From Rhizophagus irregularis (lineage: Eukaryota > Glomeromycota > Glomeromycetes > Glomerales > Glomeraceae), in the NCBI RefSeq assembly GCF_026210795.1, contig NC_089454.1, positions 1,116,001-1,180,000 on the forward strand: DNA of 64,000 nucleotides. Reading direction: 5' to 3'. The translations under genes and the position numbers were made by a program. Shown piece after piece: positions 1 to 12,775 of the stretch (its first letter is position 1; every line of letters starts with the position of its first letter). Below the pieces are notes generated by a model. The model saw only the letters and a list, made by a program, of their open reading frames with translations, ran no database searches and had not been told where the DNA came from.

Positions 1-146
1 CAAAAAAAAAAACCAGGATACAAACAAACAATAAACATATCGTGTGTGTAACGTACACAAATTTAGACTAACTTTATTTTTAATCGAATTTTTAAATTAC
101 ATTATTAGAATTTTCTAAATTTACAGTTTTAAAAAAAAATATATTT

Positions 147-2000
147 TTATTGCGAAGGCGCATGTGCAGCAAAAGAATAAATACAACCAGCAAGTAATGC
201 AACAACAGGTACTGTTATTATCCTAAATTTTTAAAAATCATCAATTATATTATATTGATTGAAAATCATGATGATAATTTCCATTATTAAATTGACTTAC
301 CAACTAAAGAAGCACAAACCTAACAATCTCCAGTTGATTGCTTTTGCGTTTCCATTACACAGACCTACGGCTGTAGTTGCTCCAGTAACGCAATGTGTTG
401 TTGAAATAGGAAGACCCAGTTTTGAGGCTGTTACTATTGTTAATGAAGTACCCAATTCTAAAGAGAAACCCCGTGATGGAGATTGATAAGTAATTCTATT
501 TCCAAGGGTTCTCATTACGTGATATCCATAAAGAATAAGTCCCAAATCAATGGCGAGGCCTCCTAAAGCTAGAATCCAAATAGGTGTAGTTGTTTCACCT
601 GTGGTTGAAAGAAAAAAATCTTACTTTCAAAACAAGATTTGCCAAATTTGATGAGAAATACTTTTACAGCTTTACCTAATTGAATTGTTCCAGAATGATA
701 AGTAAGATATATTATAAAAAAGGGACCGACCGCGTTAGAAACATCGTTTGAACCATGAGCGAATGAAGCGAATGAGGCAGTAAGAATTTGAAGGAAAGAA
801 TATAGACTTTCCGTATCCGGATCATACTTTATAGCGAGATCATGCATTTCTTTATTTTCCTGCACTTTGTAATCTGCAACTTCTTTATTCACACTACGGG
901 CGGCAAATTTTCCAATAGCCGCAAGATATAATTGGAAAATATTCTTTTTGGTATTTAAACTAGATGACACATCTTCGTTTTCTTCAATTTCGATTCTTTC
1001 TTGTTTTTCAATACCATTTTCAGCAGTATTATCAGCAGTATTTTCATAACGCTCACTAATGAAGGGAATGACAAAAACATGATACCATCTGAGGCCATTT
1101 TCTTTACCAAGAATCTTCCTTCTTAAATATTGTACATAAAAGAAATGACCAAAAATAGCAAAGATAATCGTAATACCAACGATAACAGATACAATAATGT
1201 AGGGTTTAAGATTGTCTAAATTAAGATTGGATGGACCTTTATAGACGATTTCAAATGTATTGATAATGACTATTATACAAAGATAAATCGGAACAGCCAT
1301 TAAAGATCGTTGGAACGAACTTTCTCGATGTTCAAGCACCAAATATTTCGTTACTAAGAAAACAATCGATGCAACAACTCCTGATACTATAGGTGCAATG
1401 AACCATGAAGCTATAATTTTTCCCATGCCATTAAAACTCCAGTCAATTGCTAAAAACAAAATTATCAATTAGATCGAATTTTAAAAGGCAAAACAGCGAA
1501 AAGCATACTATACCTTCCCAACCGAAGGCTGCAACACCAACACCAATAGTAGCACCAACAATTGAATGCGTAGTGGAAACTGGCCATCCACGACTTGATG
1601 CGAAAAGAACCCATATAGTCGAGACAACCATGGCGCAAACCATGGCCAACTATTTTCGTCAATATTTAAAAGAGATATATGATTTAAGAATTTATAAATC
1701 GAAAGGTACAAATATAAAAAAAGTAGTAAAACATACTATGAGTAATTCAGGACGATTTTGAAATAATGATAATTTTATAATTCCTCCCCCGATGGTTTCT
1801 GACGTATTCGCGCCCAGTAGTAAAGCACCCAAAAATTCTGTGAAAATAGCAATACAGCACGCTTGTTTTAAAGAGAGGGCTTTTGATGCAATTGAAGCTG
1901 AAAAGCTGTTTGATACATCATTAGCTCCGATTCCAAATCCACTAGCGAACGCAGTAATTGCGCCAATAATAAAAAGCCAAGAATAACTATATGGTTCCAT
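147..2000 (-). CDS. PHO89: Sodium/phosphate symporter, PHO4 (PiT) family
   Basis: Predicted plasma-membrane Na+-coupled inorganic phosphate transporter. Five exons join in frame: 2000-1737, 1649-1514, 1449-676, 598-301 and 222-147, giving 515 aa, close to yeast Pho89. The two inverted family signatures are visible: GANDVSN at residues 25-31 and GSNDVSN at about 366-372. Each is followed by a P[VI]STTH motif (PVSTTHS at about 111-117, PISTTHC in exon 4). Hydrophobic membrane segments flank a large acidic hydrophilic loop (about residues 200-330), as in other PiT proteins. All introns are short with GT-AG ends. The last intron uses the acceptor giving a C-terminus of the type SWIITVPVVALLAG, which fits the family; the nearer AG would break the frame. 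The ATG at 2000 is followed directly by the first membrane segment. No defects are seen. A role in phosphate uptake is inferred from the family. The gene diverges from the Sel1 gene. Confidence 0.94.
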
Positions 2001-2708
2001 TTCAAAACTTATTCTTAAAAATTTTATTTTTTGTCTCTATAAACTGTTTTATTAAAGAAAATAATCAATAGAAAAGCAAAAAATTTTTTTTTGCAACTTC
2101 ATAGTCTTCATACTGGATATTTATTTGATTTTGATAATCGTCCACATTAAGGCATCACCCTCATTGTTACACTCGATCGTCGGTTGTCTAGGTTGTCATT
2201 TGTCAAAACTATAATGTCCCCTGCATATTTTCAGGTGTAACTTTTTACCTTTTTTTTTTTTAAAGGTTGGGAAGGCGGAAGTAAATTGTATCTAGATTAT
2301 TGTCCGAAAAGCTTTTTTACAATTAATGTGGCGTCATTTAAAATTTTTCCGTTTATCTATCTAATGATTGTCAAAAAAATACATGCACAAATTAATATTA
2401 CGCCAACAAAATTAATTGTTTGAGATAATTGTAATGAATGATTTTAATTTATTTTAAGTGTAGTCATTGTTTGAGATAATTGTAACGAATTTATTTTTAA
2501 GTGTAGTCTGGTAGGTAAAGACAATAAGGTTCCAAAGTATAAGTACACTACTGCCATTTGCCAGAACTGAAGTGATACAGAATAATTTAGTGAAACGTAA
2601 CGGAAAGATCTGTAAACATAAATCGACATATTAATTAACAAAAAAGTATTGTTCAAATCCTTATTATTAAACCCTCTTTCCTTAAATTTTCATAACAATT
2701 TAAAAATT
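2001..2708. promoter_or_regulatory. Divergent intergenic region between PHO89-like and Sel1 genes
   Basis: About 700 bp between two divergent start codons, so it should hold both promoters. It contains T- and A-runs and a short imperfect direct repeat around 2416-2500 (units starting TTGTTTGAGATAATTGTAA). No conserved phosphate-response motif could be assigned with confidence. Confidence 0.35.
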
Positions 2709-3743
2709 ATGGCTTCCACAACTGGCGTTTCAACACCATCTTTTCAAATGAATAATGAATCAAAAGATTTTGATCAAGTGATAAATGAGACGTCATCATC
2801 ATCGTTAAATTTGAAAACACAACCAGGTCCAACTAGTCCAAATTTATATCTGCATACTCCACCAAAATTAAATGGTTTAAAATCACCTTCAAGATCTTTA
2901 TCACCTTCAAGACTCAGTAGACCTCCTTCTCCGGTAAATCCAAATGTTCCAGTGATTTATTCAAGACCTTCTTCACCTTCAAGAGATCATCTTAAAGATC
3001 CGACAATGAAATATGTTGATGAATTATTATTTGTATTTTATGACGCATTAGATAATTATCCAATCAATCAAATTATAATATTAATTAGACGTCATCTTGA
3101 AGATAATGATCAAAAAGAAGAAAAAATTTTTAAATGGCTATTAAATAATGAACATGATGTAAAATATAAAACTTTACTCGGATTTTTTTATGAAGGAGGG
3201 ATTGGAACAGAAGTAAATGAAAGAAAAGCATTTAATTCTTATATAGCAGGTGCAAAGATGGGAATCGCTTATTCCCAAATTTTATTGGGAAATTGTTATA
3301 TTTTGGGAAAAGGAACGGCAATAGATGAAACTTTGGGTTTCAAATGGTATCAAAAAGCTGCAGAAAGTGAACTATGTATATATGGTTTATGTAATATTGC
3401 TAATTGTTTTGATTTTGGTATCGGAACTGAAATAGACAAGAAAAAAGCTTTCAATCTATATAAAAAATCAATTAAATCTGGGAAAATTTTAGGTTTAAGT
3501 GAACTTGGTTACTGCTATCAAGTTGGATGTGGTGTTGAAAAAGATTTAAAAAAAGCTTTAGAATATTATAAACAATCTGCTGAACGAGATAATAGTGATG
3601 GTCAATATTATTTAGGTGTATTCTATGAGTTTGGTGTAGAGGTTGAAATGGATATAAAACAAGCTATAAATTGGTATTGTGAAGCTGCTAAAAATGGTGA
3701 TGAAGAAGCTAAAAGCAAATTATATGATCTATTAAAAGAATAA
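2709..3743 (+). CDS. Sel1-like repeat protein with disordered Ser/Pro N-terminus
   Basis: Single-exon protein of 344 aa. The first ATG in frame is at 2709; upstream in-frame codons contain no ATG. Residues 1-100 are low in complexity and rich in Ser, Pro and Arg (repeated SPSR/RPPSP motifs), likely disordered and phosphorylatable. Residues about 150-344 hold roughly five Sel1-like (TPR-related) repeats of about 36 residues. Typical cores are LGNCYILGKGT..., FKWYQKAAE and LGYCYQVGCGVEKDLKKALEYYKQSA. Sel1 repeats are alpha-solenoid scaffolds for protein-protein contacts, and in Glomeromycotina they are a heavily expanded family, sometimes with kinase domains; none is present here. The exact partner or pathway cannot be read from the sequence. 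The reading frame looks intact. Confidence 0.9.
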   Translation: MASTTGVSTPSFQMNNESKDFDQVINETSSSSLNLKTQPGPTSPNLYLHTPPKLNGLKSPSRSLSPSRLSRPPSPVNPNVPVIYSRPSSPSRDHLKDPTMKYVDELLFVFYDALDNYPINQIIILIRRHLEDNDQKEEKIFKWLLNNEHDVKYKTLLGFFYEGGIGTEVNERKAFNSYIAGAKMGIAYSQILLGNCYILGKGTAIDETLGFKWYQKAAESELCIYGLCNIANCFDFGIGTEIDKKKAFNLYKKSIKSGKILGLSELGYCYQVGCGVEKDLKKALEYYKQSAERDNSDGQYYLGVFYEFGVEVEMDIKQAINWYCEAAKNGDEEAKSKLYDLLKE

Positions 3744-4920
3744 TTTAATATATGACAATTTAGATATTTAATACCATTTAATCATTATTTATTTAATTAT
3801 TAGAATTATAAACTTTTATTTAATATTAACATTTTAATACCCAATATTGTTAGTATTAATGTATTAATTAGTTATTTAAAATAATTTATTATAAATAAAA
3901 AATCAAAATATTTATAAATAATGTTGTAAATTTTAAATTGGGTTTCAAAATTATTTTACTATAAAAAAATTTTGAAATTTTCTATATTAAAAATATTATT
4001 TTAAGTTAATTTGCAAATCAATATAAATATATTTATTATACTTATTATATTTATTTTCTTTTAATTTCAAAAATCTTGTTTAAAAAAATACTTTAACTGT
4101 AATAATTATATAATTTTTAATAAAAAAAAATCCAAAATTTAATATAATTTTAGTTTTAAATTATATATATTTTACTGATTCATTTACTAATAAAATATAA
4201 ATATATTAAATAAAATAAATATGATTATTTATTATAAAAAAAATGAAGGTCTGATCAACTTTTCCTATATAATCTAAGTATAGTAAGATTACAAGTTCAA
4301 TTCTGCTAATTATAGAAATTAAAAGAATTTTACTATGGATACTACTACATGTGAAAATACAGAAATTAGAGTAATGGAATTGCATTAGGCCATACAAACT
4401 TGATTTTATGGTTTTCATAATATAAAAATTTCATCAATAATCCAGCAACCTGGCTTTTAATTTTTTTTTTCAAAAATTTTATTTTTTTTCAATTTTTAAA
4501 AAATTCTCACCTGACATAGTAATAATATAAAAAAATTTTTTTTAAGACTTAACAAAACTAACCCGGCCGGACTATGAAAACCATTTTTACCACTTTGTGT
4601 CGCCTTATGGTAAATAAATATATACAGTACAGCTACATATTTCAATAAAGGATCTTGATATTCTGCTAATATTCTCTATGAAACCTTTGGTAGATTTATT
4701 ATTCTATTTAAATGATTATTGTTTACATAATGTTTAGTAGTTTCTATTCTAGTAAATACCATTAGAGATACCTTTAAATACTAGATGATCTTTATAAATA
4801 GTAAAGTTTGAAGTGTTTATAGATCAATAAGTATGTAAAATTAAACTAGAATTCAATTCTCTACTATTTGGATGCTGATTGGTAATTTCTGGTAATAAAG
4901 TATTATTATTCTACACTACC
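3744..4920. other. AT-rich intergenic DNA
   Basis: Very AT-rich, with homopolymer runs and no convincing coding sequence. The short open frame near 4206-4418 has no protein-like features. Nothing else is recognised. Confidence 0.5.
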
Positions 4921-5168
4921 TAAGATTGCTAAAGAAACTAAAGAATTTTAGCAAGTTATTAGCAAAATACTGAAATAGTGAAATTTTGCTAAAACTATAT
5001 AAAAGTCTTATTAAAAAGTTGGCAAAATTCTAAAAAGAAGTAAAACTTACCAAAAATTATTATAAATGCTAAAACTACCAATATCTTACCAAAATTATAA
5101 TAAAATTATAGTAAAATTTTAAAGAAACTAATTGTAAAATTTTGGAAAGTTTTAGGCAGGTAACCTTA
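4921..5168 (+). mobile_element. hAT-like MITE, old copy 1
   Basis: About 248 bp, related along its length to the younger element at 45919-46162 (reverse orientation). It begins TAAGATTGCTAAAGAAACT and ends GGCAGGTAACCTTA, degraded versions of the TAAGGTTGCTTG inverted terminus. The flanking octamers ACACTACC and ATACTACT match at 6 of 8 positions, consistent with a decayed 8-bp target duplication. Internal GCCGAAACT motifs of the young copy appear here as GCTAAAACT and similar. Confidence 0.7.
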
Positions 5169-6608
5169 ATACTACTTTTAGAATTATTATTTTGATAATT
5201 ACTTCTATACCACTAGGAATTCACAAATATATTATTAGTGCTAAATAACCATAGGTTGTAATGACCTTTGAGTAAAATCGTATCTTATATCTAATATAAT
5301 AATATGAAAGGATTTCTAGATATTTACCATTATATTCAACTCTATCTTCTATTACTAACTAGTTAAAAGATTTACTTCATATATAAAACTAACAATTATA
5401 TATACTTTAATGATATATTCAGAATAATGAAATAGTAGTAGCGTTCTTATATATAGAACTATTAAAATTTAGTTTAATATTAAAAAAGTAGTTTTATTTT
5501 ATGAAAAAAATCTTTGTAGAAGAGAATCCTGAACATTACATATATAATTTATGAAAAAGTAACTTTTTCACAAATTAGTCTAAATTTTAAAAATTAAAAG
5601 GTAAAATTTATATTAAAAAAAAAATTTAGGTCTTATTATATAATAATATATATTATAATAATAATTTTATTGGATTTTAATATTAATTATTACATAAAAA
5701 TCTGAAAATCTAATTTTTTATAATAATATAATAAAATTAAAAAAATTATATTAAATTAAAAATAGCAATAAATTTACTTAATATGTAATAAATCAAAATT
5801 ATACTATCAATTGAAAAATTAAAAAATTCCTTTTTTTTAAAGTTTTAAATTATTTATAAAATTATCAAAATCTTTATTGAACAAAAGAAATCTAATATTT
5901 AGATTTATATTATTTTGCAAAAGTCAAGTAATATTTCATTAAATTATTTAAAAAATAAACTGTATGTTTAAAATTAAATTGTACCTATTTGGAATATATA
6001 TTTATATTATTTTTATAAACTGTTGTTAATTTTCTCTTTAAGTAAAAATTATCTAAAATACCTAAAATAATTTCATCTAGATGATTTTACTTACAATTAA
6101 TTTATTAAATTTATTAAATTTGATTGGTATAAAATTTAATATTTTTTACTTTATAATTTGAATAATATAAATTTTTTAAAATTTTTTGATTGGTTAAATT
6201 TTTTTAATTGTTAGTTTGTTACTAATTTGTTCTTTATATAAAATCACTTAGGTGATTTCACCTATATATAAATTTATTAAAATTAGGTAATTTTATCCAT
6301 AATAAATCACATAAAATTTTTAATTTAATCTGCATATAAAAATAAATTTTTATGAATACACTTATTGTAAATAAAAAAATCTATAATTATGCTATATTAT
6401 ATATCTTTAATACCACTACTAAAGTTAAAAAAAATTTAATATCAATAAAAGTATATATAAATCATTAAAAAAAAAAAAGCTAAAAAAAATTAAAATTATA
6501 ATAAATCAAAAATAAAATTAAATAAAATTAAATGAAATCAAACTCTTTTTTTTAATTTTCTTGTACTATATAATGTTAAATAAAACTATTTGCTTATAAA
6601 CCCCCTTC
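5169..6608. other. AT-rich intergenic DNA
   Basis: Long, extremely AT-rich stretch with no supported gene. No repeat boundary could be defined. Confidence 0.45.
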
Positions 6609-6830
6609 TAAAGTTACTGGAAAATTAAAGGATTTTAGCAAGTTGCCAAAATGTTAAACTTTGCTGAAACCATATGAAAGTCCTATTAAAAAGTTGCAAA
6701 ACTTTGAAGAAAAATGAAATCTGACAAATTTATTATAAATGCTAAAATTGCTAAAATCTTGTTAAAACTATAATAAATTATAGTAAAATCTTAAAGAAAT
6801 TAATTGTAGGATTTTGGAGATACCTCAAAT
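6609..6830 (+). mobile_element. hAT-like MITE, old copy 2 (3' end lost)
   Basis: Same family and orientation as the copy at 4921-5168. Matching blocks include GGATTTTAGCAAGTTGCCAAA, TATTATAAATGCTAAAATTG and the stretch ending AATTGTAGGATTTTGGAGA. The distal inverted terminus is not recognisable, so the right boundary is approximate. Confidence 0.6.
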
Positions 6831-7019
6831 TTTTTGCAAAATTTGTAAGACCATTTAGAATACTAATTATATATTTCATTATAGATTATGAGTTTTAAAA
6901 GAAAATTACACCTTGATATTAAGGAAATATCTACATCATTTGATTCCTCTTAGTGAGACTAATATAATAATAAGCTAAAAAACATTGAAATCTAATTATT
7001 AGATTCTAAAATAATTATT

Positions 7020-7770
7020 TATTTTTATAGATGCAATTTTATCATATTATAATAAATAGTTATTAAATGAGAAAATAGTTATATTACAGAATCAAATAAT
7101 TGGATGAAAATAGGTTATATAATGGTTATTTTCACCAATTAATGAAGATTCCTGTAACTGATATATGCATTAATTAATAACATTATAAATAAGCTTTATT
7201 TAACTTTATATAAATTTCATTTTCATGCTATTTTTAATTCACTTTATAAGTTTTATTTAAACTTTTCCTACAAAATATTTCACTTTATCACTTTATTATA
7301 TCAATCATATATATTATTGCTAAGTCTAATAAAAATATCAGTTTATGAAAATTTGCATAATCCTATTGAGCTGAATAATAATATTGCTTACTTACATATA
7401 TTTAACTTATATAAATAAGAAAAATAAAATATATATAAGGACTAAAACTAAGCATTATAACTACTCCAAAGAAAAAGTCAACCTGTCCCCTATGTGATTA
7501 TATCATTATTAAAAACAATGATACAGCTAAAATTTCTGGATGACTGTCAAGATCCACCTAAAAATTTGACCAATGAACACCACAATGAAAAGAAAAATCA
7601 TTCCATTTATTCCATTTATATTTCTATATTCTCCTATATTATGTTTAACTCCACTTGACTTCTTCTTTTTGTCTTTACTAGTAATATTATGCCTTTTTCT
7701 TACTAATTTGTATTTCATTCCAAAATCTAATATTAATTTTCTAATTAGTTCCTTTAATAAGATCTGTCTA
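7020..7770 (-). mobile_element. LINE 3'-end fragment, copy A (degraded, interrupted)
   Basis: Minus-strand remnant of the same non-LTR retrotransposon tail seen at 15631-16275. The C-terminal peptide reads NKWNDFSFHCGVHWSNF and then stops at about 7568, matching NKWNDLAFHQGGHWANF of copy B. The 3' untranslated part aligns through about 7470-7560 and 7370-7450. A terminal block TATAGATGCAATTTTATCAT lies at 7027, apparently separated from the rest by inserted AT-rich DNA. Confidence 0.55.
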
Positions 7771-7776
7771 TATTAA

Positions 7777-8540
7777 CTACCTTATGAAATTTAAATAACC
7801 CCACTATTCTAAACTAATTTGATTTTTCAACATAAATGTAAAATTATAATGATCTTTTAGATTCCACATGTCTAAATCCTCAATTTGTGAATCTCATTTA
7901 TTTCCTCTTTTGAAAACTCAACTAACATCTTTTTCAAAAATTCTTTAAATTTCTTGATTATATCTTGAACGATATCTGTCGTTTTAGAACACTACCATAA
8001 TGACCGTATGTTTCTTCAATTTTACAAAAATTATATCTTCAAGTGTCATCATAAACTTCTGGTTTTCGTTTCTTTAGATTTGCGCACGTTGGCAATTAAC
8101 TACAACAAATTTTAATTCTCATTGTGAAACTAAATTTTGCTTTCTACACAGCCTATTGCGCATACTAATCGAAAATTTTTGCACAAATGTATCTAATAAC
8201 ATTAATATTTTGTTCATGAGTTTTTTGATGGGAAGTTCTTACCGGTACTTCATTTGAAGGAGTATAATTATGAAACTTTCGTGATATTTCTTGTAACTTT
8301 AAATAGTAATCTATTACCTGGATCTGTGATGAAAGATGAAGTCAGGTTAAAAAGATATTTAAGATATTTGGAAAGTGCATCGGTAAATATAGTTGGATTC
8401 ACATCTTGAAAAAACATACCTTTTCTACAATTTCTACCAATACATACACTTGATCATCACTATCTGGGATTATGAATTTGTAAGGACGAGTAATCCTTCT
8501 TTGACATGCATTGTGTAAATCGTTGTCTCACGTTCTATTA
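7777..8540. other. Intergenic DNA, possibly decayed minus-strand coding sequence
   Basis: Composition is less AT-extreme than its flanks and short minus-strand open stretches occur, but no intact gene can be built. It may belong to the decayed remnant at 8547-10400. Confidence 0.3.
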
Positions 8541-8546
8541 TTATAA

Positions 8547-10400
8547 TCAGTCAATTAGAAACAAACAAAACGTAAACTTTCTACATATGGTACACAAGAA
8601 TTCCATAATTATGGATGTATTTAAATTGTTCTTCCGTAACATTGCGTTGCAAATGATGTCGTCTCTGGTGTAAAAAATTGATATTTGCATTGCTACAAGA
8701 GACAAATCAAATAGCAATTTATAAGCTTTGCTGTATCTTAAAGATCTCAAAAATATGAACACATAGTAACAGACCTTTGAGTAACTGATGCCTTCTCCAT
8801 GTTTGATAACATCTGTCACCATCGCATTCCCCACAACCTCTAAAAACCCATTCTATCTCCTTAGAATTCATACAGAGCTTAAGATTCGTTCCAAGGTTGA
8901 CACGTGGGTTTAGCTCTTTCGTCTCGTTTTTATGTTATTTCCGCAAAGCCTCTCCACTAGTCAAAGTCTATAACGCATTAGTAACTATATACAATCAAAT
9001 AAATAGTAAAGTTTGTATAATGATTAGAAAATTTACGGTTCAAAAATTCATTTGCTTTTGCAACACGTGTTCTTCGGGTGGTCAACAACCTCATCCAGTT
9101 CGAGTTTGATTTTAAACCTGCACGCAATCTCCGTCGCATCTGGATCAAGAAGGATATTAAATGGCATTGCAAATGGCAGTACACTAAATGGAATGGAAGT
9201 TGCAGTGAATTAGCTGAATATTACGATATATTGTTAAGCAATATGGTTACTTACAATCGCTTAGAATCTTACCCACAAAAAATCGTAATGTATTAAACGA
9301 TTCCTCAAAATTAGTTTGCCGATGAATATCTAACGACAGTTGTTCCTTTCCAATTTAGATTGACGTGACGAGTTGGCTTTTCTTCGTCCGATGGTTCTCC
9401 CTACGAGAAAAAAAAAAGATTTGATTAATTTAAATCTAAACTTCTAATTAGCTACAACAATATTACGAACAATTTCCCAGAATTTTCTCATTGTCTTTCT
9501 CTCATCGTCTGTAAAGATTTTATTGACTGTGAATATTTGGTTGCGTTCAGAGAAGTTCAAAAGACGGTGCTTCAATTTACTCATCTTTGTAATGAACTTT
9601 TGGACTTCGGTTGATACACTCTCGATTTCATCATCTGTACATAAATCATTTTTTTCACATGTGTAGTTTTTAATGTTGCTATTCATATGATGATTTCTCT
9701 TAAAATCTCGCACAGAGTTCTTCAAATCACTAATATCGCTTTCAGAAGTATCGTTAAAAAGTGATGACTGCATAATGAAATCGATTAGAAGCACGGTCAA
9801 CCTTATTATCAAGAAAAAGTAACGTATCCATTTAACTGTATATTCTGGCTATATTTACCTGAAATTTATTAATAATTTTAGAAAAGTTAAAGTTAGAGGG
9901 ATAAGTTTGAATACCACCTGATAAGGTAGCTGTTTTACGAACTACATCAATATATTAGACAGATATGCTCTTACATATTCCAAGTCATTAACTGAGCTCT
10001 CTTTACGCTATCAACATAGCTATTTCCACAATATAAAATCAGTTTCTTTCGGCATATAAACAACTAGCACATACAGTCGCAATTTCTTCTTTAAAAACGG
10101 CTTGAGTTCATACTTTATCCAGATTATAGAACGTAGCTTTCTCAATTTAATATCAAATCCATACCAAAGGATTTGACATATATGTATATTTAAAGTCTAC
10201 CTTTTCTATTTCTTTTCTCAATTCAATTTTATCGTCGGTGATTAGATCCGTCCATTCACGTATAAAAAATGATTCATTTCCGATTTTTTCGATTTGCTTG
10301 AGATTTCTGAGATTGAAATTTCAATTATATTTACAATTACCTACCGTTTTCTTCTTTTAATAAAGTGTGTTCTCTAGACATAACATCACAGCTAAATACT
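8547..10400 (-). pseudogene. Decayed multi-exon coding remnant, unidentified (Helitron-like?)
   Basis: Several protein-like minus-strand segments occur in order. At about 10400-10340 one reads MSREHTLLKEENG. At about 10332-10201 a segment with ESFFIREWTDLITDD ends at a GT donor. A Cys-containing piece IATVCASCLYAERN lies at about 10100-10030. The open frame around 9860-9444 encodes an acidic peptide with ERNQIFTVNKIFTDDERK. Another piece, FAMPFNILLDPDATEIA, lies near 9160, and FLRSLRYSKAYKLLFDLSL lies near 8740. Stops and frame changes separate the pieces. The Cys cluster followed by an LRSLRxSKAY-like stretch is loosely reminiscent of Helitron N-terminal domains, but the match is weak and I do not claim it. 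No terminal structure was found. Confidence 0.35.
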
Positions 10401-10440
10401 CCATTATCTGGTTTAGCTTCTTTCTGATTACGACTTCAGC

Positions 10441-10560
10441 TTACTCTTCCTTCTTTCCCTTTTTCCTTTTTTCCCTTTCCCTCTTATTCCCTTGCTAATT
10501 CACTTTCTCTCGCTCTCTTTCCTCTCTTTCCTCGGTTTCTACTTTTAAGTATCTCAATTT
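10441..10560. repeat. Polypyrimidine tract
   Basis: About 110 bp of TTCC/CTTT-rich low-complexity sequence, almost purine-free on the plus strand. It lies next to the repeat-like ORF remnant at 10620-10850, whose 3' untranslated region it may be. Confidence 0.5.
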
Positions 10561-10619
10561 TCATCAAAAACTTCCTGTATTACGGGACTCAAAGTCACCC
10601 TACATTCACTAACAGATGG

Positions 10620-10850
10620 CACCAACCAGAGTGTTGCCACTACTCCTTATAGGACGGTACCCGCAAGAGGCCTACGTCGAGCGGAACCCTCTTTCCTTAC
10701 AGCAATACATAACCTTATTAATAAAATTTTGCTCACTCATCATTTGTCGTGCAGCTCGAATAATTTCTCTCTCTTCCAAAAGAGAATTCTTATCTGGCCA
10801 TGGTCTACCGTCAAGTTCTTTGATTATTATGGTGTTATTATTTTTTTAAA
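10620..10850 (-). pseudogene. Short minus-strand coding remnant, probably from a dispersed repeat
   Basis: The minus strand from about 10845 reads IIIKELDGRPWPDKNSLLEE, then EREIIRAARQMMSEQNF, up to a stop near 10673. A GC-richer tail and the pyrimidine tract follow. The peptide is protein-like but I do not recognise it. Abrupt ends and higher GC than its surroundings suggest a dispersed repeat. Confidence 0.35.
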
Positions 10851-10859
10851 AAAATTTTA

Positions 10860-11553
10860 AGACTAGCTCGCAGGAAGATATATGATTTTATTGCTATTCA
10901 TAATAAATAGTGTTAAGGAGGATAAGCCATAAATCGTGACAATGATACTATCTGCGTTAACTTTAAACATTTTGTCCATTACATTTGCCGAGAAAAGTAA
11001 AATGTTTTTATGAAGATTTTTGGTGGGTGGCTTGGAAATCACTACATGCACATGAACGATCATCAGATCATGCAAATCCAGATTATCAGTTATATTTTAC
11101 ATTTTGATCATATAAAACGAAATACCAAATGTTAATTGTAATAAGCCCCAAAATACATACTATCATATCATATACTCTATTTTTTTGTTCGCATATCGGT
11201 GCTAACTAATCCGTGATTGATTTATTCATTTCTACTCCTTAGGGCTAACAAAAACATACAAAAGAATATTTTCTCATTTCCACGTTAACCATTTAAACAT
11301 AAATGTATCAAGAATACGATCATGTTTGATTTTTTGGCATTTTTTAAAAAAAGGCAAAATTGTTAATAAAGTCAAATTTATATTTAATAATATGTAAAAT
11401 ATTTATCCAAGAAAAATGATTAACTATACAACAGTAATCAGCAAGATTATTATAAAAAATATAAAAAATTAAATAGTAATACTAAATAATGAATTATATG
11501 AAATAAGAGAAATAAGAGTAATTTAAAACAAACATTATTAATTTTAATGCATT
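10860..11553. other. Intergenic DNA
   Basis: AT-rich with no supported feature. It lies downstream of the methyltransferase stop, so it includes that gene's 3' untranslated region. Confidence 0.4.
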
Positions 11554-12653
11554 TTAGTTTTTAATGGCATAAATTCTTGCAGTGTTAAAACATGTTTTAA
11601 ATTCGTCAATTTCATTTACACATTTATCAACAAGTTCATCAAAATTTTCAGATGAAATACCCATATGGGTTGATAAAGGTACTCGAACCGAAGGCCAAGT
11701 GTTATGTAAATCTTCAAATGATATTCCAAAATTTCCTGCCAATTTTCCGGTTGGGACTAACTTTTCTTCTTGAACAATGTCTTTAAGTTGATTTGTAGAA
11801 TTTAAATAATCTTTAACGCGATCTGGGATAAGATTATTCATAAATCCATTTTCATGCATATACGAAAATACTAATAAATTAAGTATTATTTTATTTTCAT
11901 TGGAATTTAATTCCCGTTAAAAAGAAAAAAAAAAAAAAATTACTTACATGCATTACACAATTGAGCTGTTACAGGTCCTTGTGTTTTATATTCGTCTATT
12001 ACCATAATTTCTAACGTTCCACCAGTTTTCAAAACTCTTATTAATTCATTGATGACTTTCTCAAACCATTCATTATCAATGAATGCAAAGGTCATCAATC
12101 TCGTATGGACGAAGTCAAATGTGTTATCAGCGAATTGTATTCCGTCGAGAACGTTGCACTGCATGAACTCACAATTCAAAGGCATAACGTCCGAAGGATA
12201 CATAGTCGCAATGTCCACGCCTACAAAAGTTGATCGTGGAAAATCTGTTGACATTTCTAACAACCAAGTTCCTGCACCACAGCTTAATTGAAAGTTAAAT
12301 CAAAATTAATATATTATATTTTTCTCATTTAAATAATTAATTAATTATACATACCCAACATCTAAGACGCGGGCATTTTCCTTCAATTTATGTTCAATTG
12401 GTGCAGAGAAATTTTTTTGCCAAATATATTTAAAATAATAATGTTGTAAATGAAGACGGTCAATTTCTTCGTTATCTTTGGACAATGAACGAGTTGCACC
12501 TTGAAAGTCTTGACTATTTAAGGATTCATAAGAAACCTCATCTTGATCGTCTTCTTTATCAGAATCATCAACTTGTTCACTATAAATATCATCTATTTCA
12601 TTATGAACCCAAGTAATTTCATGTTCATAATGACATATATTAGATATAGGCAT
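11554..12653 (-). CDS. Class I SAM-dependent methyltransferase
   Basis: Three exons (12653-12355, 12282-11948, 11870-11554) join in frame to 316 aa. Residues 1-75 are acidic and probably disordered, and precede a helix DRLHLQHYYFKYIWQ. The S-adenosylmethionine-binding motif I, VLDVGCGAGTWLLEM, is at about residues 96-110; its glycine codon is split by intron 1. Motif II follows as FVGVDIATMYP. The segment FDFVHTRLMTFAF, then ELIRVLKTGGTLEIMVID, is the usual motif of Methyltransf_25/11 enzymes. The C-terminal 100 residues (LSTHMGISSENFDELVDKC...) resemble those of other fungal paralogues. The substrate cannot be predicted. The start ATG lies about 100 bp downstream of a TATATATAA box. The frame is intact. 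Confidence 0.87.
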
Positions 12654-12756
12654 TTGAATTTTATTCACAAAAGAAAGTTTTTTAAAGGGTAGTATAAGAA
12701 TTATATTTAATCGTAGTTTAAAGAGTTTTAAAATGAAAAAATTGTGGGTTGAAAGG

Positions 12757-12775
12757 ATTTTTATATATAAACAAC
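12757..12775 (-). promoter_or_regulatory. TATA box of the methyltransferase gene
   Basis: TTTATATATAAAAA read on the minus strand, about 100 bp upstream of the ATG at 12653. Position and sequence fit a core promoter; the transcription start is not known. Confidence 0.4.
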
